Shown here: one piece after another, positions 7,799 to 16,130 of the stretch
Layout of the letters: each line of letters begins with the position of its first letter
How positions within the stretch are numbered: position 1 is the first letter of the stretch
DNA from: AB-137-C09 sp964458185
Lineage (GTDB): Bacteria > Pseudomonadota > Zetaproteobacteria > Mariprofundales > Mariprofundaceae
Direction: 5' to 3'
Assembly (NCBI GenBank): GCA_964458185.1
Contig: CAYWFG010000017.1
Span: 1-49,261 of the forward strand
Length of the DNA: 49,261 bases
Made by a program: the position numbers and the translations under genes
Notes under the pieces: model-generated
Seen by the model: only the letters and a program-made list of their open reading frames with translations
Told to the model about the DNA's origin: nothing
Database searches by the model: none

Positions 7799-8587
7799 TT
7801 ATTGCAAACGCATCTCAAGCATGCGCCCACCCGTTTGCTTGGCAAGGTATTGAAAAGCAACCATGGTGCTAGAGTTATTGGTGCCAAGCGGCAAAGTAAA
7901 AACAGGGGCAGGAATGGCATGGTATTGGATGCGGTCGGTCGATGGTTCATCGCCAATCAATAAATAAGCCCCCGGTATAGGTGCGTTTTTGGCAATATCC
8001 CGAAACGCTTTGCCGATGGTTTCTTCGGTACCGATAAAAGGCGCGTCTTGCATCAGATGATCAAACATTTCTCCCATGCTACCGCTGTATGTTCCTGTAC
8101 GTTTATCGCCATACCATGAAACAGCCGATAAATGTTTGCCTGAACGAATGGCAATCAGCCGCAACACAGGAATCAAAAAACTGGTCGCACCATGCATGGA
8201 GCCTGTGGCATCAATCACTAAATGCAGATCATTGCCAGGTAATTGTTTTAAACCAAGAATAAACAGATCAAAATCACGTTTCCCTTGACCTTCTCCCCAG
8301 CCTGCACTGGCTTGAACTTTATGCAATTGTTTTTGTACATCTGCGCCAGCAAGGGTATTGAGTTCTTGTTGTAGTTGCAGGTTTCGTGTTTTGCTGGCTG
8401 CTAAAGCTTGTTGTAAGGCGGCAATTTCGTCTTCTGATTTTTGGCTTTTTCCTTGCCCTTGCATTTGGGTAAACATGAGCAACATGGCAAAAATAAAAAC
8501 AAATGAGGCAAGCATTAATAATGCCATATCAGAAAATATTTCGTAAACAGAATCTTGACCTTCAGATTTATTGCGACGGTAACGCAT
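7799..8587 (-). CDS. MotB/ExbD-like membrane-anchored protein with von Willebrand factor A domain
   Basis: 262 residues. A single TM helix near 20-40 starts with Asp20 (FSDMALLMLASFVFIFAMLL), resembling the ion-carrying Asp at the start of the MotB and ExbD helix. A coiled-coil segment (about 50-78) follows. Instead of an OmpA-type peptidoglycan-binding domain the C-terminus is VWA-like, with a MIDAS motif DATGS at 126-130, a later Thr (GTEET) and a GDEPS loop. The gene starts 3 bp after its MotA/ExbB-like partner. Known biology: these pairs turn proton or sodium flow into rotation or force. Inference: a stator whose extracytoplasmic part grips a metal-dependent ligand instead of peptidoglycan. 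Function and substrate are unknown. Confidence 0.75.
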   Translation of the reverse strand: MRYRRNKSEGQDSVYEIFSDMALLMLASFVFIFAMLLMFTQMQGQGKSQKSEDEIAALQQALAASKTRNLQLQQELNTLAGADVQKQLHKVQASAGWGEGQGKRDFDLFILGLKQLPGNDLHLVIDATGSMHGATSFLIPVLRLIAIRSGKHLSAVSWYGDKRTGTYSGSMGEMFDHLMQDAPFIGTEETIGKAFRDIAKNAPIPGAYLLIGDEPSTDRIQYHAIPAPVFTLPLGTNNSSTMVAFQYLAKQTGGRMLEMRLQ

Positions 8588-8589
8588 GG

Positions 8590-9594
8590 TTAAGAATGAT
8601 TATCCGATGAGGGTGGTGTCTTTGCTTGTGTTTTAAAAAATGAGAAAAGACCACGATGTAGTCTTGCATCCCGAAAGAAAACAGCATGCCCTTTGGCAAT
8701 ATTGCGCATACCATCATCGCTATTGATCTTTGATAATGCACCCTGAAGTGCGGTTAATTCTTCGCGAAACAAACCTATTTCACGGCGACTTCCTGCCAGT
8801 GCCTGCTGCAATAATGTGGTACGTTGGGTTAAATGATCTACATGCGCTTCGAGCAACAGTATTTCTTTATGATTGCTAGGGGCTAAGCTTACTGCACCAT
8901 AGACCAGTAGCGTATGCATTAGCATATCTTGCAATGATTCGACGGATGCCTTGGTGATCCAAGCAAAAACACGCAATAAAATACCACCAAAGATTGACCC
9001 TAACAAGGTGGTGTAAAAAGCTACGCCCATTCCTGCCATGGCATGATTCACACCCTCTAACACCAAGCGTTGATCTTCGCCAACGGCAGACATGGCATTG
9101 TTAAGCCCAGTCATGGTCAAGGTCATGCCTAACACTGTGCCAACCAGACCTGTTGTGATCAATAGATTGCCGATTAATAAAACAAAGTCACAAACTCGAT
9201 ATTGCGCAGAAAAGCTGGTGATCAACAATGATTCTACATCAGGATTTCCCCGTTGATGAAGAATATGCTGCAAGGCAATGGTGATACGTTCAACCAAACG
9301 ACATTCTTTTTTTAGAGTTAATGCAAGAATGCCTTTTTTTCGTATTTCTTTTTCTAAACGATAGGCACGAAACCATTCCATGGTTAACGTGCAAGTATGA
9401 AAAAAATTAATGAGTACGCCAAAAAGAAACAGTCCTAAAATAATTTGGGTGATATGGGTGTGATCTTGAATAATAAAGATCCAAGCACCTGCCTCACGGT
9501 AGAGCATGAAAAGCACTGTAGACGAGGTAATGCCCCACAACAGCCAAACCACTAACGTTTTAAGACCTCTTTGATCAATCGCTTGTTGGCGCAT
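8590..9594 (-). CDS. MotA/TolQ/ExbB-family proton channel protein
   Basis: 334 residues. TM segments lie near 13-32, 43-64, 136-165 and 180-205. The family core is visible in TTGLVGTVLGMTLTM (TM3) and GVNHAMAGMGVAFYTTLLGS (TM4), matching the pattern of TolQ/ExbB/MotA with small and Thr/Ser residues lining the pore. A cytoplasmic helical stretch (about 72-125) lies between TM2 and TM3. The C-terminal 100 residues form a coiled coil (LLLEAHVDHLTQRTTLLQQA) and a basic tail. The length fits MotA-like more than ExbB. It lies between a small two-helix membrane protein and the MotB-VWA gene in a compact minus-strand operon. No flagellar or Tol/Ton genes are nearby, so it is probably not motA, tolQ or exbB proper. 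Confidence 0.8.
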   Translation of the reverse strand: MRQQAIDQRGLKTLVVWLLWGITSSTVLFMLYREAGAWIFIIQDHTHITQIILGLFLFGVLINFFHTCTLTMEWFRAYRLEKEIRKKGILALTLKKECRLVERITIALQHILHQRGNPDVESLLITSFSAQYRVCDFVLLIGNLLITTGLVGTVLGMTLTMTGLNNAMSAVGEDQRLVLEGVNHAMAGMGVAFYTTLLGSIFGGILLRVFAWITKASVESLQDMLMHTLLVYGAVSLAPSNHKEILLLEAHVDHLTQRTTLLQQALAGSRREIGLFREELTALQGALSKINSDDGMRNIAKGHAVFFRDARLHRGLFSFFKTQAKTPPSSDNHS

Positions 9595-9597
9595 TAA

Positions 9598-9792
9598 TCA
9601 ATAACCACTTCTTTTCCGCAGTACATTTCTTGCCATGATAATCATCGTTGAAAGTGCAATAAGATCAACGATAACCATGATCGTGTATTCTGTTTGCTCT
9701 GCGACCATGCCACCGATAAACATGTGAACAGTATAAGCAAGAATCAGCAAAGAAGAACAACCACTGATGGTGTAAATAATAATTTCTTTCAT
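9598..9792 (-). CDS. Small two-helix membrane protein, first gene of the stator-VWA operon
   Basis: 64 residues starting at the ATG at 9792 (a TTG four codons upstream is less likely). Two hydrophobic segments, about 2-26 (EIIIYTISGCSSLLILAYTV) and 37-53 (YTIMVIVDLIALSTMIIMA), are followed by a basic tail RNVLRKRSGY. It ends 3 bp before the MotA/ExbB-like gene, so the three genes are almost certainly co-transcribed. No family recognised; an accessory subunit of the channel is a reasonable guess from position only. Confidence 0.6.
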   Translation of the reverse strand: MKEIIIYTISGCSSLLILAYTVHMFIGGMVAEQTEYTIMVIVDLIALSTMIIMARNVLRKRSGY

Positions 9793-9864
9793 GAGAAAAT
9801 CCAACGAAAAGTTTATAAAATGAAAAATAGTTTGCCATTATGACAAGAGGCATATAGTAAGGTT

Positions 9865-9893
9865 TTGACCCTAAACAGTAAATACCCTATGAT
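9865..9893 (+). promoter_or_regulatory. Candidate sigma70 promoter for pfp
   Basis: TTGACC (9865-9870), a 17-bp spacer and TATGAT (9888-9893), placing the start near 9900, about 35 nt before the pfp start codon. AAGGATG serves as ribosome site. Confidence 0.6.
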
Positions 9894-9934
9894 TCACTGA
9901 TGATTTTAGATACTTCAAAAAAGGATGCTCTATC

Positions 9935-11113
9935 ATGTTAAAAGGTAATATGGTTATTGGTCAATCAGGCGGTCCAACGGCAGTGATTAATCAATCATTG
10001 GTTGGCGCAATTTTAGCTGCCAGAGAAGCTGATGCGATTGAAAAAATCTTGGGGGCGCGTCATGGGCTTCAAGGTATTATGAATGAAGACTTTATTGATC
10101 TTAGTACGCAATCGGTCGCACAACTCGAATCTGTCGCAGCCACTCCTGCGGCAGCACTGGGTTCAGTTCGTTTAAAACCAGGTAAAGCTGAATGCGGACG
10201 AGTATTTGAAGTGTTTAAAAAACATAATGTTCGTTATTTCTTTTATATCGGCGGCAACGATTCTGCCGAAACAGCACATATTATTGCCGAAATGGCACAG
10301 CAAGAGGATTATGACTTTTGCACGATGCATATCCCCAAGACTATTGATAACGATCTTCGCGTCACCGACCATTGCCCTGGTTTTGCTTCAGCAGCGCGTT
10401 TTGTCGCGCTCGCATTTATGGGGGATGACCGTGATAATGCTGCGCTAAGCGGCGTTAAAATTAACGTGGTGATGGGTCGTCATGCAGGCTTTTTAACGGC
10501 ATCATCAGCACTAGCCCGTCAAGCCGATGGTGATGGCCCTCATTTAATTTATTTGCCTGAACGTGTATTTAATATTTCCTCATTCCAACAAGACGTGCGC
10601 GATACCATGGATAAATATGGTCGTTGTGTCATTGCCGTATCTGAAGGCATCGCTGATGCTGAAGGCAATCCGATTGTATCAACGGGTGAGCGTGATTCAC
10701 ATGGTAATATTCAATTATCGGGTACGGGTGCATTGGGCGACACTTTGGCTGTGCATGTCAAAGCAGCCTTTGCAGGTGAAGCAGTTCGCGTGCGTGCAGA
10801 CACCTTCGGTTATTTACAACGCAGTTTTCCTGCTTCTGTGTCAGATGTTGATCGGCGCGAAGCGCGTGAAGTTGGTATATTTGCTGTGAATCATGCGGTC
10901 AATACCGCTACGCCTGCTTCCATTGCCATTCGCCGCCTTAGCAATACACCTTACCAAAGTGAATACTTTGATACGCCACTGTCTAGTGTTGCGCGTGAAG
11001 CAACGGAAATGAGCGATCAATATATCAACGAAGCAGGCAATGATGTAACTGAAGCATGGTTAGCGTATGTACGTCCCTTGGTGGGTGAGCTACCTAAAAC
11101 AGGTCGCCTCTAG
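9935..11113 (+). CDS. pfp: Pyrophosphate-dependent 6-phosphofructokinase
   Basis: 392 residues. It interconverts fructose 6-phosphate and fructose 1,6-bisphosphate using PPi in glycolysis/gluconeogenesis in the cytoplasm. Phosphofructokinase motifs are clear: IGQSGGPTAVIN near the N-terminus, GGNDS (about residues 108-112), PKTIDND (about 136-142) and MGRHAGFLT (about 181-189). The Asp in GGNDS and the Lys in PKTIDND mark the PPi-dependent class; ATP enzymes have GGDGS and PGTIDND. Length fits the short PPi-dependent class. A sigma70-like promoter lies just upstream. Its stop is only 4 bp from the stop of convergent tyrA, leaving no room for a separate terminator. Confidence 0.92.
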   Translation: MLKGNMVIGQSGGPTAVINQSLVGAILAAREADAIEKILGARHGLQGIMNEDFIDLSTQSVAQLESVAATPAAALGSVRLKPGKAECGRVFEVFKKHNVRYFFYIGGNDSAETAHIIAEMAQQEDYDFCTMHIPKTIDNDLRVTDHCPGFASAARFVALAFMGDDRDNAALSGVKINVVMGRHAGFLTASSALARQADGDGPHLIYLPERVFNISSFQQDVRDTMDKYGRCVIAVSEGIADAEGNPIVSTGERDSHGNIQLSGTGALGDTLAVHVKAAFAGEAVRVRADTFGYLQRSFPASVSDVDRREAREVGIFAVNHAVNTATPASIAIRRLSNTPYQSEYFDTPLSSVAREATEMSDQYINEAGNDVTEAWLAYVRPLVGELPKTGRL

Positions 11114-11117
11114 CGTC

Positions 11118-12008
11118 TTATTGGTAACGGTTGAGCCAAGTTTCACGCGCTAAGCGTGCTGCCTCAAATTGGCTGAGGAGGTTATGCCCATCCCGTTGTT
11201 GTAGCGCATGACGCATGACCTCCAATTCCTGTTGCAAAGTATCAAGCTGATGCAACAGCGCATCACGGTTACACAATGCAATATCTCGCCACATGGTGGG
11301 CGAAGATGAGGCAATACGGGTGAAATCACGAAAGCCCCCAGCGGCAAACTGAAAGGGATCATGTTCTCCTTTTTTTAATCGTGACACGGTATTGACGACG
11401 GCATAGGCAGCCAAATGCGGTAAATGACTCACTGCTGCCAATAAATCATCATGTTCTTTGGCTGGCATATTCATCACTTTAGCCCCGCATGCACGCCACC
11501 AACCCGCGACGGCGTGACAGGCATCCGCATCGGTGATAGAATCTTCTGGTGTCAGAATACACCAACGGTCTTGAAACAAATCAGAAAATGCCGCAGATGC
11601 GCCTGATTGCTCTGTTCCTGCTAATGGGTGAGCAGGAACAAAATGCGCCATGGTTTTTAATTGCTGATGGGCATCGGTCATCACAGATTGTTTGGTACTG
11701 CCAGCATCAGTGACGATGGCAGCGGCAGGTAAGACATCGGCAATGTGGGTGAAAATTTCACGGTATGATGCCACTGGCGCAGCAATCATTACCACATCAG
11801 CGTCTTTTACTGCCTTATGGGAATCGTGTGAACAGTAGTGAATAATGCCACGCTTACGGGCGCATTCGAGATTTTCTTGATTGCGCCCTACGCCAGTGAT
11901 GCGTTCTATTGACGTGTTGCGTTGTAAAGCCAATGAAAAAGAGCCACCAATCAAACCAACGCCGATAATCACCAGATGGTTAATGGCTTGAGGAGGCGTA
12001 CCGCTCAT
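11118..12008 (-). CDS. tyrA: Prephenate dehydrogenase
   Basis: 296 residues. It oxidatively decarboxylates prephenate to 4-hydroxyphenylpyruvate in tyrosine synthesis. The NAD(P)-binding motif is LVIIGVGLIGGSFSLAL (about 12-28), followed by DADVVMIAAPVA, VTDAGSTKQSV and the conserved VPAHPLAGTEQSGA substrate loop (about 124-137), with the later AVSHLPHLAAYA. No chorismate mutase or ACT domain is attached. Its start overlaps the hisC stop by 4 bases (ATGA), making it the third gene of pheA-hisC-tyrA. Confidence 0.93.
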   Translation of the reverse strand: MSGTPPQAINHLVIIGVGLIGGSFSLALQRNTSIERITGVGRNQENLECARKRGIIHYCSHDSHKAVKDADVVMIAAPVASYREIFTHIADVLPAAAIVTDAGSTKQSVMTDAHQQLKTMAHFVPAHPLAGTEQSGASAAFSDLFQDRWCILTPEDSITDADACHAVAGWWRACGAKVMNMPAKEHDDLLAAVSHLPHLAAYAVVNTVSRLKKGEHDPFQFAAGGFRDFTRIASSSPTMWRDIALCNRDALLHQLDTLQQELEVMRHALQQRDGHNLLSQFEAARLARETWLNRYQ

Positions 12009-13114
12009 AGTGTGCTAAGCACATGATCCAGCGCATCAAGAAACGCTGCATTCTCTTTGGATGTACCAACGCTTACCCGCAATACATCATCCATCGCATA
12101 AGGTACTAAGGGGCGTAGAATCATACCTTGTTGTTCCATCAAGGCATGAATAGTCATCGCTTTTTTGTGGCGTAATAATACAAAGTTACCATGACTGTGA
12201 GTCAACAATAACCCCCGTTGCTGCAATGCTTCTTCTAGGGCATCGCGTTCAAATAAAGCTTTGGTGACATGGGTTTGCATCCATAGTTTTTCATCTAACG
12301 CTGCCAACGCCCCAGCTTGCGCGATGCTGTTCACATTAAACGGCTCACGGTAACGGTTGGCACAGGCAATAAGTTCAGCGTTGCCAATACCATAACCAAT
12401 ACGGCAACCCGCTAAACCATAAGCTTTGGAAAAAGTACGTGTAATCACCAAGCCAGGATGATACAAATAGCCAATGCTATCGGCATGCATGTCAATGACA
12501 TACTCATGGTAGGCCTCATCAACAATAACCACAACATCGCGTGGCAATGCATCAAGAAAAGCTTGAATCGCACTATTATCAAGCAGGGTTCCTGTTGGGT
12601 TGTTGGGGTTCGCAATGCAAACAACGCGGGTATACTGGGTAACAGCAGCCAGCATGGCAGTAAGATCATGCCCCAAATGGGCATCTTCTTCGACCGCAAC
12701 GCCATGCGCACCTGCGGCAATCGTTGCCAGTGCATAAACAATAAATGCCCTGCGGCTGTACACAACTTGTGCCTGATGATCGGAAAAACAACGAATCAAT
12801 AGCTCCAATACTTCGTTCGAGCCATTGCCCAACAAAATACGGTCGGGGTTAATATCGTGCTGTTTTGCTAGCGCGTTTTTTAAGGCAGTGCTATCGCCAT
12901 CAGGGTAACGGTGGCTTTCTGTGCAGGCTTGTTGCATGGCAGTAATTACCGCAGGTGCAGCACCGTAAGGGTTTTCGTTCGAGGCTAATTTGACAGCCTT
13001 GCTCAACCCTGTTTCGCGCAATAATTGTTGCAGTGATTTACCTGGAATATAAGGGTGGAGTGAGGCAGTTTGAATCACAGCACGTTCAAGCCATGTTGGA
13101 ATATGGTGGGTCAT
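12005..13114 (-). CDS. hisC: Histidinol-phosphate / aromatic aminotransferase (HisC family)
   Basis: 369 residues, a PLP fold-type I enzyme. Visible motifs are LASNENPYGAAP near the N-terminus, NPNNPTGT, VIVDEAYHEY and the Schiff-base lysine in TRTFSKAYGLAGCRIGYG. HisC converts imidazole-acetol phosphate to histidinol phosphate. Placed between pheA and tyrA, it probably also (or mainly) transaminates phenylpyruvate and hydroxyphenylpyruvate; this is inference from position. It overlaps pheA and tyrA by 4 bases each, so translational coupling is likely. Confidence 0.93.
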   Translation of the reverse strand: MTHHIPTWLERAVIQTASLHPYIPGKSLQQLLRETGLSKAVKLASNENPYGAAPAVITAMQQACTESHRYPDGDSTALKNALAKQHDINPDRILLGNGSNEVLELLIRCFSDHQAQVVYSRRAFIVYALATIAAGAHGVAVEEDAHLGHDLTAMLAAVTQYTRVVCIANPNNPTGTLLDNSAIQAFLDALPRDVVVIVDEAYHEYVIDMHADSIGYLYHPGLVITRTFSKAYGLAGCRIGYGIGNAELIACANRYREPFNVNSIAQAGALAALDEKLWMQTHVTKALFERDALEEALQQRGLLLTHSHGNFVLLRHKKAMTIHALMEQQGMILRPLVPYAMDDVLRVSVGTSKENAAFLDALDHVLSTL

Positions 13115-14271
13115 AATGGTTGTGACACTGGGTAAGAACCGCGCATCAGCAGGCTAACATCTTGTTCCGAAATTTCGGCAAAAGCTTCTTGCACATGGGT
13201 TTCATCACGGTGTCCGAGAATATCAATGCAAAAAAAGTATTGCCAATGGCGTTTGCGTGAAGGGCGTGATTCAATGCGGCTAAGGCTGATGCTACGGTCG
13301 GCAAAGGGGCGCAATAAATCGTTTAATGCACCTGCTTGGTTGTGCAATGAGGCAACCAATAAGGTTTTATCTTGCCCTGAAGGTGGCGAATCATGCCCAC
13401 CAATCACCAGAAACCGCGTAATATTGTCATGAAAGTCTTCAATATTGTGATGCAATAAAGGCATGCTAGTTTGCTCGCCAATGGCATAAGCACCAATCGC
13501 AGCGGTGCGCTGCCAGTTGATGCCATTATCCTCGCCTTGTTTTGCCGCTTCAATCATGCTTGCCGCTTGCATGGTGGAGTTTGTTTCGCGCCATTGGGCA
13601 TGCGGTATATGCTCTTGCAACCATCTGCGGCACTGTGCCAAAGGTTGAGGGTGAGACATCACACAATCAATATCGCTTAACGACTCGGCAAATGTAAACA
13701 GGTGATGATGAATTGATAGTTGAACTTCAGCGCACACTTGTATTTGCCTATCAACATCGGCAAACAAATCAAGCACGGATGTTACCGCACCTTCAAAGGC
13801 ATTTTCAATGGGCACAATACCATAGTTTGCACGGCCTGATTCCACCGCATCAAAGACCATTGCTAAATGATCGCAGGCAAGATAACTGGCAGTCGCGCCA
13901 AATTGCCGTTGTGCGGCAGCATGGCTGAATGTTCCCTCTGGCCCTAAATAAGCAATATTCATGGGGTGTTCAAGGGCTAGACATGCACCGATGATTTCAC
14001 GGTAAATGCCATGGATGGCAGTATCAGGAATAGACCTTGTGTGATGCGTCTGAGAAAAATCATTGTGTTGGGTCAAGATACGACGAATAATAGAGGCTTC
14101 ACGACTGGGAACATAAAAAGGAAGGCTATTGTCATCACCTTGTTCTTTGATTTCACCCACTTGGCGTGCAAAATCAGCCCGTTGATGAAGTAATTGAAGG
14201 ATGCTATCATCGGTTGCGTCAATTTGTGTTCGTAAAGCGTCCAGTTGTTTGCGTTTATGATCATTGCCCAT
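13111..14271 (-). CDS. pheA: Bifunctional chorismate mutase / prephenate dehydratase
   Basis: 386 residues with three parts: an AroQ-type chorismate mutase helix bundle (about 8-95, starting LDALRTQIDATDDSILQLL), a prephenate dehydratase domain (about 105-285, AYLGPEGTFSHAAA at its start and NITRFLVIG near its end) and a C-terminal ACT regulatory domain (about 300-380, SLHNQAGALNDLLRPFA and SRIESRPSR). It converts chorismate through prephenate to phenylpyruvate. The ESRP motif suggests phenylalanine feedback inhibition. It is the first gene of the pheA-hisC-tyrA operon and is divergent from msrAB with 79 bp between. Confidence 0.94.
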   Translation of the reverse strand: MGNDHKRKQLDALRTQIDATDDSILQLLHQRADFARQVGEIKEQGDDNSLPFYVPSREASIIRRILTQHNDFSQTHHTRSIPDTAIHGIYREIIGACLALEHPMNIAYLGPEGTFSHAAAQRQFGATASYLACDHLAMVFDAVESGRANYGIVPIENAFEGAVTSVLDLFADVDRQIQVCAEVQLSIHHHLFTFAESLSDIDCVMSHPQPLAQCRRWLQEHIPHAQWRETNSTMQAASMIEAAKQGEDNGINWQRTAAIGAYAIGEQTSMPLLHHNIEDFHDNITRFLVIGGHDSPPSGQDKTLLVASLHNQAGALNDLLRPFADRSISLSRIESRPSRKRHWQYFFCIDILGHRDETHVQEAFAEISEQDVSLLMRGSYPVSQPL

Positions 14272-14350
14272 AGCGGCTGATACTAACCTATGGGGAAAAT
14301 AAACCTATTGTTTTGTATTCTGCAACGGGGCATAAGGAAAAAAAAGAAAC

Positions 14351-15412
14351 ATGGCATATATTAAGCGTATTATTCTTCTGTCTGTGATATTGTTTCAAGG
14401 AGGTATCATCATGCCAGTTCATGCTGATGATTATTGGGCTAACGCTGTTTTTGCTGGTGGGTGCTTTTGGTGTATGGAGTCAGATTTTCAAGGAATTAGC
14501 GGTGTTGAATCGGTGATATCGGGCTATATTGGTGGTCAAGGTGAGCATCCAACCTACCAAGATTATGTCAAAAAAGGCTATGTTGAGGCCATTCAAATAC
14601 GCTTTGACCCATCCATCATCAGTTATCAAAAATTGCTAGACCGCTATTGGTTGCGTATCGACCCTACCGATTCAGGCGGTCAGTTTTGTGATCGTGGGCA
14701 TGCCTATTCAACGGCAATTTTTTACTACTCTGCCAGCCAGAAAAAGCTGGCTGAAAACGCCAAGCATACACTTGAACAATCAGGAAAATTACGCCAAGCT
14801 GTGGTAACAAACATTTTACCTGCGACAAAATTTTATGCCGCTGAGGCGTATCATCAAAATTATGCTGAAAAAAATCCATTGCGGTATAAATTTTACCGTT
14901 ATAATTGTGGTCGTGATTCGCGGCTTAAAGAGCTGTGGGGTACTACCCCGCACGATCAGACCACGATCAAGGACAATACATTAAAAGAACGGCTTACGCC
15001 ATTGCAATACGATGTAACACAAAACAACGCTACAGAGCCACCCTTTAAGAATAAATACTGGAATAATAAAGAAGCAGGTATCTATGTTGACCTTGTTTCT
15101 GGCGAAGCCTTGTTTAGCTCATTGGATAAATACCCCTCAGGCACAGGCTGGCCTAGCTTTTCTAAGCCGTTAGAAGCCGATAATATTATTGAAAAAAAAG
15201 ATGAAGGCTGGTTGCATACAAGGATTGAAATAAGAAGTAAGCATGGCGATGCTCATTTAGGGCATGTTTTCAATGATGGTCCTGCACCAACAGGCTTGCG
15301 TTATTGCATGAACTCAGCCGCCCTTCGTTTTATACCAGTTAGTGAGTTAAAAGAAGAAGGCTATCAAAAGTACCAACAAATTTTTGATGCAGTCCCTTCA
15401 ACAACACCTTGA
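14351..15412 (+). CDS. msrAB: Exported bifunctional methionine sulfoxide reductase MsrA-MsrB
   Basis: 353 residues. An N-terminal signal segment (about 1-25, RIILLSVILFQGGIIMPVHA) indicates export. MsrA (about 30-190) has the catalytic motif AGGCFWCMES and reduces the S epimer of methionine sulfoxide. MsrB (about 215-345) has GTGWPSF, HGDAHLGHVFNDGP and the catalytic Cys in RYCMNSAALRF and reduces the R epimer. The fusion repairs oxidised envelope proteins. It appears to be transcribed alone, divergent from pheA, and a MITE lies immediately downstream. Confidence 0.93.
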   Translation: MAYIKRIILLSVILFQGGIIMPVHADDYWANAVFAGGCFWCMESDFQGISGVESVISGYIGGQGEHPTYQDYVKKGYVEAIQIRFDPSIISYQKLLDRYWLRIDPTDSGGQFCDRGHAYSTAIFYYSASQKKLAENAKHTLEQSGKLRQAVVTNILPATKFYAAEAYHQNYAEKNPLRYKFYRYNCGRDSRLKELWGTTPHDQTTIKDNTLKERLTPLQYDVTQNNATEPPFKNKYWNNKEAGIYVDLVSGEALFSSLDKYPSGTGWPSFSKPLEADNIIEKKDEGWLHTRIEIRSKHGDAHLGHVFNDGPAPTGLRYCMNSAALRFIPVSELKEEGYQKYQQIFDAVPSTTP

Positions 15413-15441
15413 CCTGTTGTGTGGCTTACGCTAACTTATAA

Positions 15442-15610
15442 TTATCTATCTGATGTTACGCAGTTATACTAAAACCTGCCTCTCGTTCCCACGCTCTTGC
15501 GTGGGAATGCATATTATGGGTAGGTATATTACATATCCGTTCCCACGCAGGAGCATGGGAACGAGGTTTTAGTCATTAATATGATCAACTGCGTAACGTC
15601 AGTTATCTAT
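15442..15610. mobile_element. MITE-like element with terminal inverted repeats and 8-bp target-site duplication
   Basis: A 153-bp non-coding unit (15450-15602) starts with CTGATGTTACGCAGTT and ends with its near-perfect reverse complement (15587-15602, one mismatch). Both sides carry the same 8 bases TTATCTAT (15442-15449 and 15603-15610), as left by transposition. Inside, each arm holds a further hairpin built on GTTCCCACGC / GCGTGGGAA-type sequence plus AAAACCT / AGGTTTT, so the whole unit can fold into a long cruciform. It carries no gene and would need a transposase in trans. It occupies the msrAB-CBS intergenic space. Confidence 0.85.
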
Positions 15611-15635
15611 ATTGTAAAAAATCAAGGAGAACATT

Positions 15636-16091
15636 ATGCAATTAGCCCAAGATATTATGAATGTTGATCCTCCCCATTGTGTGCTTGAAACGCCAGTGAA
15701 AGCCATCATCAAACGTTTTTCCGAAGAGCAATTAACAGGCATGTTGGTGGTTGATGAGCAACAAGGTCTATGTGGTATTATTACCGAGTCAGACTTGGTA
15801 GAACAACAGGCAAAATTGCATGTGCCTACGGCGATTGCCTTGTTTGATATGATTTTGCCTTTGGGTGAAGAGCGTTTTGAACAAGAGCTGCAACGTCTGC
15901 AAGCCTTAGAAGCCCGTGATTTGATGGTTGAAAACATCGTCACCGTATCACCCGACGACAGTTTGGCGACCATTGCCAGTTTGATGAGTGAGGTGCATAT
16001 TCATCATTTACCTGTCGTCGAAGGTGATAGTGTGGTTGGTGTTATATCACGCCACGATGTTGTCAAAGCATTGGCAGCAGCAAGAGGGTAA
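15636..16091 (+). CDS. CBS-domain pair protein
   Basis: 151 residues consisting almost only of two CBS domains, about 5-60 (AQDIMNVDPPHCVLETPVKA ... GIITESDLV) and about 90-148 (ARDLMVENIVTVSPDDSLA ... GVISRHDVVKAL). Such stand-alone pairs bind adenine nucleotides and sense energy state or regulate partner proteins; no partner is attached here. AAGGAG precedes the ATG. The gene stands alone between a MITE and a terminator, convergent with purA. Confidence 0.85.
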   Translation: MQLAQDIMNVDPPHCVLETPVKAIIKRFSEEQLTGMLVVDEQQGLCGIITESDLVEQQAKLHVPTAIALFDMILPLGEERFEQELQRLQALEARDLMVENIVTVSPDDSLATIASLMSEVHIHHLPVVEGDSVVGVISRHDVVKALAAARG

Positions 16092-16097
16092 AAGAGT

Positions 16098-16130
16098 AAG
16101 GCTTTGCACGAATGCAAAGCCTTTGTTTTA
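16098..16130. terminator. Intrinsic terminator between CBS gene and purA
   Basis: AAGGCTTTGC (about 16098-16108) pairs with GCAAAGCCTT (16114-16123) around ACGAAT and is followed by TTGTTTT on the plus strand. It lies at the convergent ends of the CBS gene and purA and may serve both. Confidence 0.8.

Noticed and set aside
8590..9594. Flagellar motA / Tol-Pal tolQ
   Set aside because: The partner has a VWA domain, not OmpA-type or TolR, and no flagellar or Tol genes are nearby.
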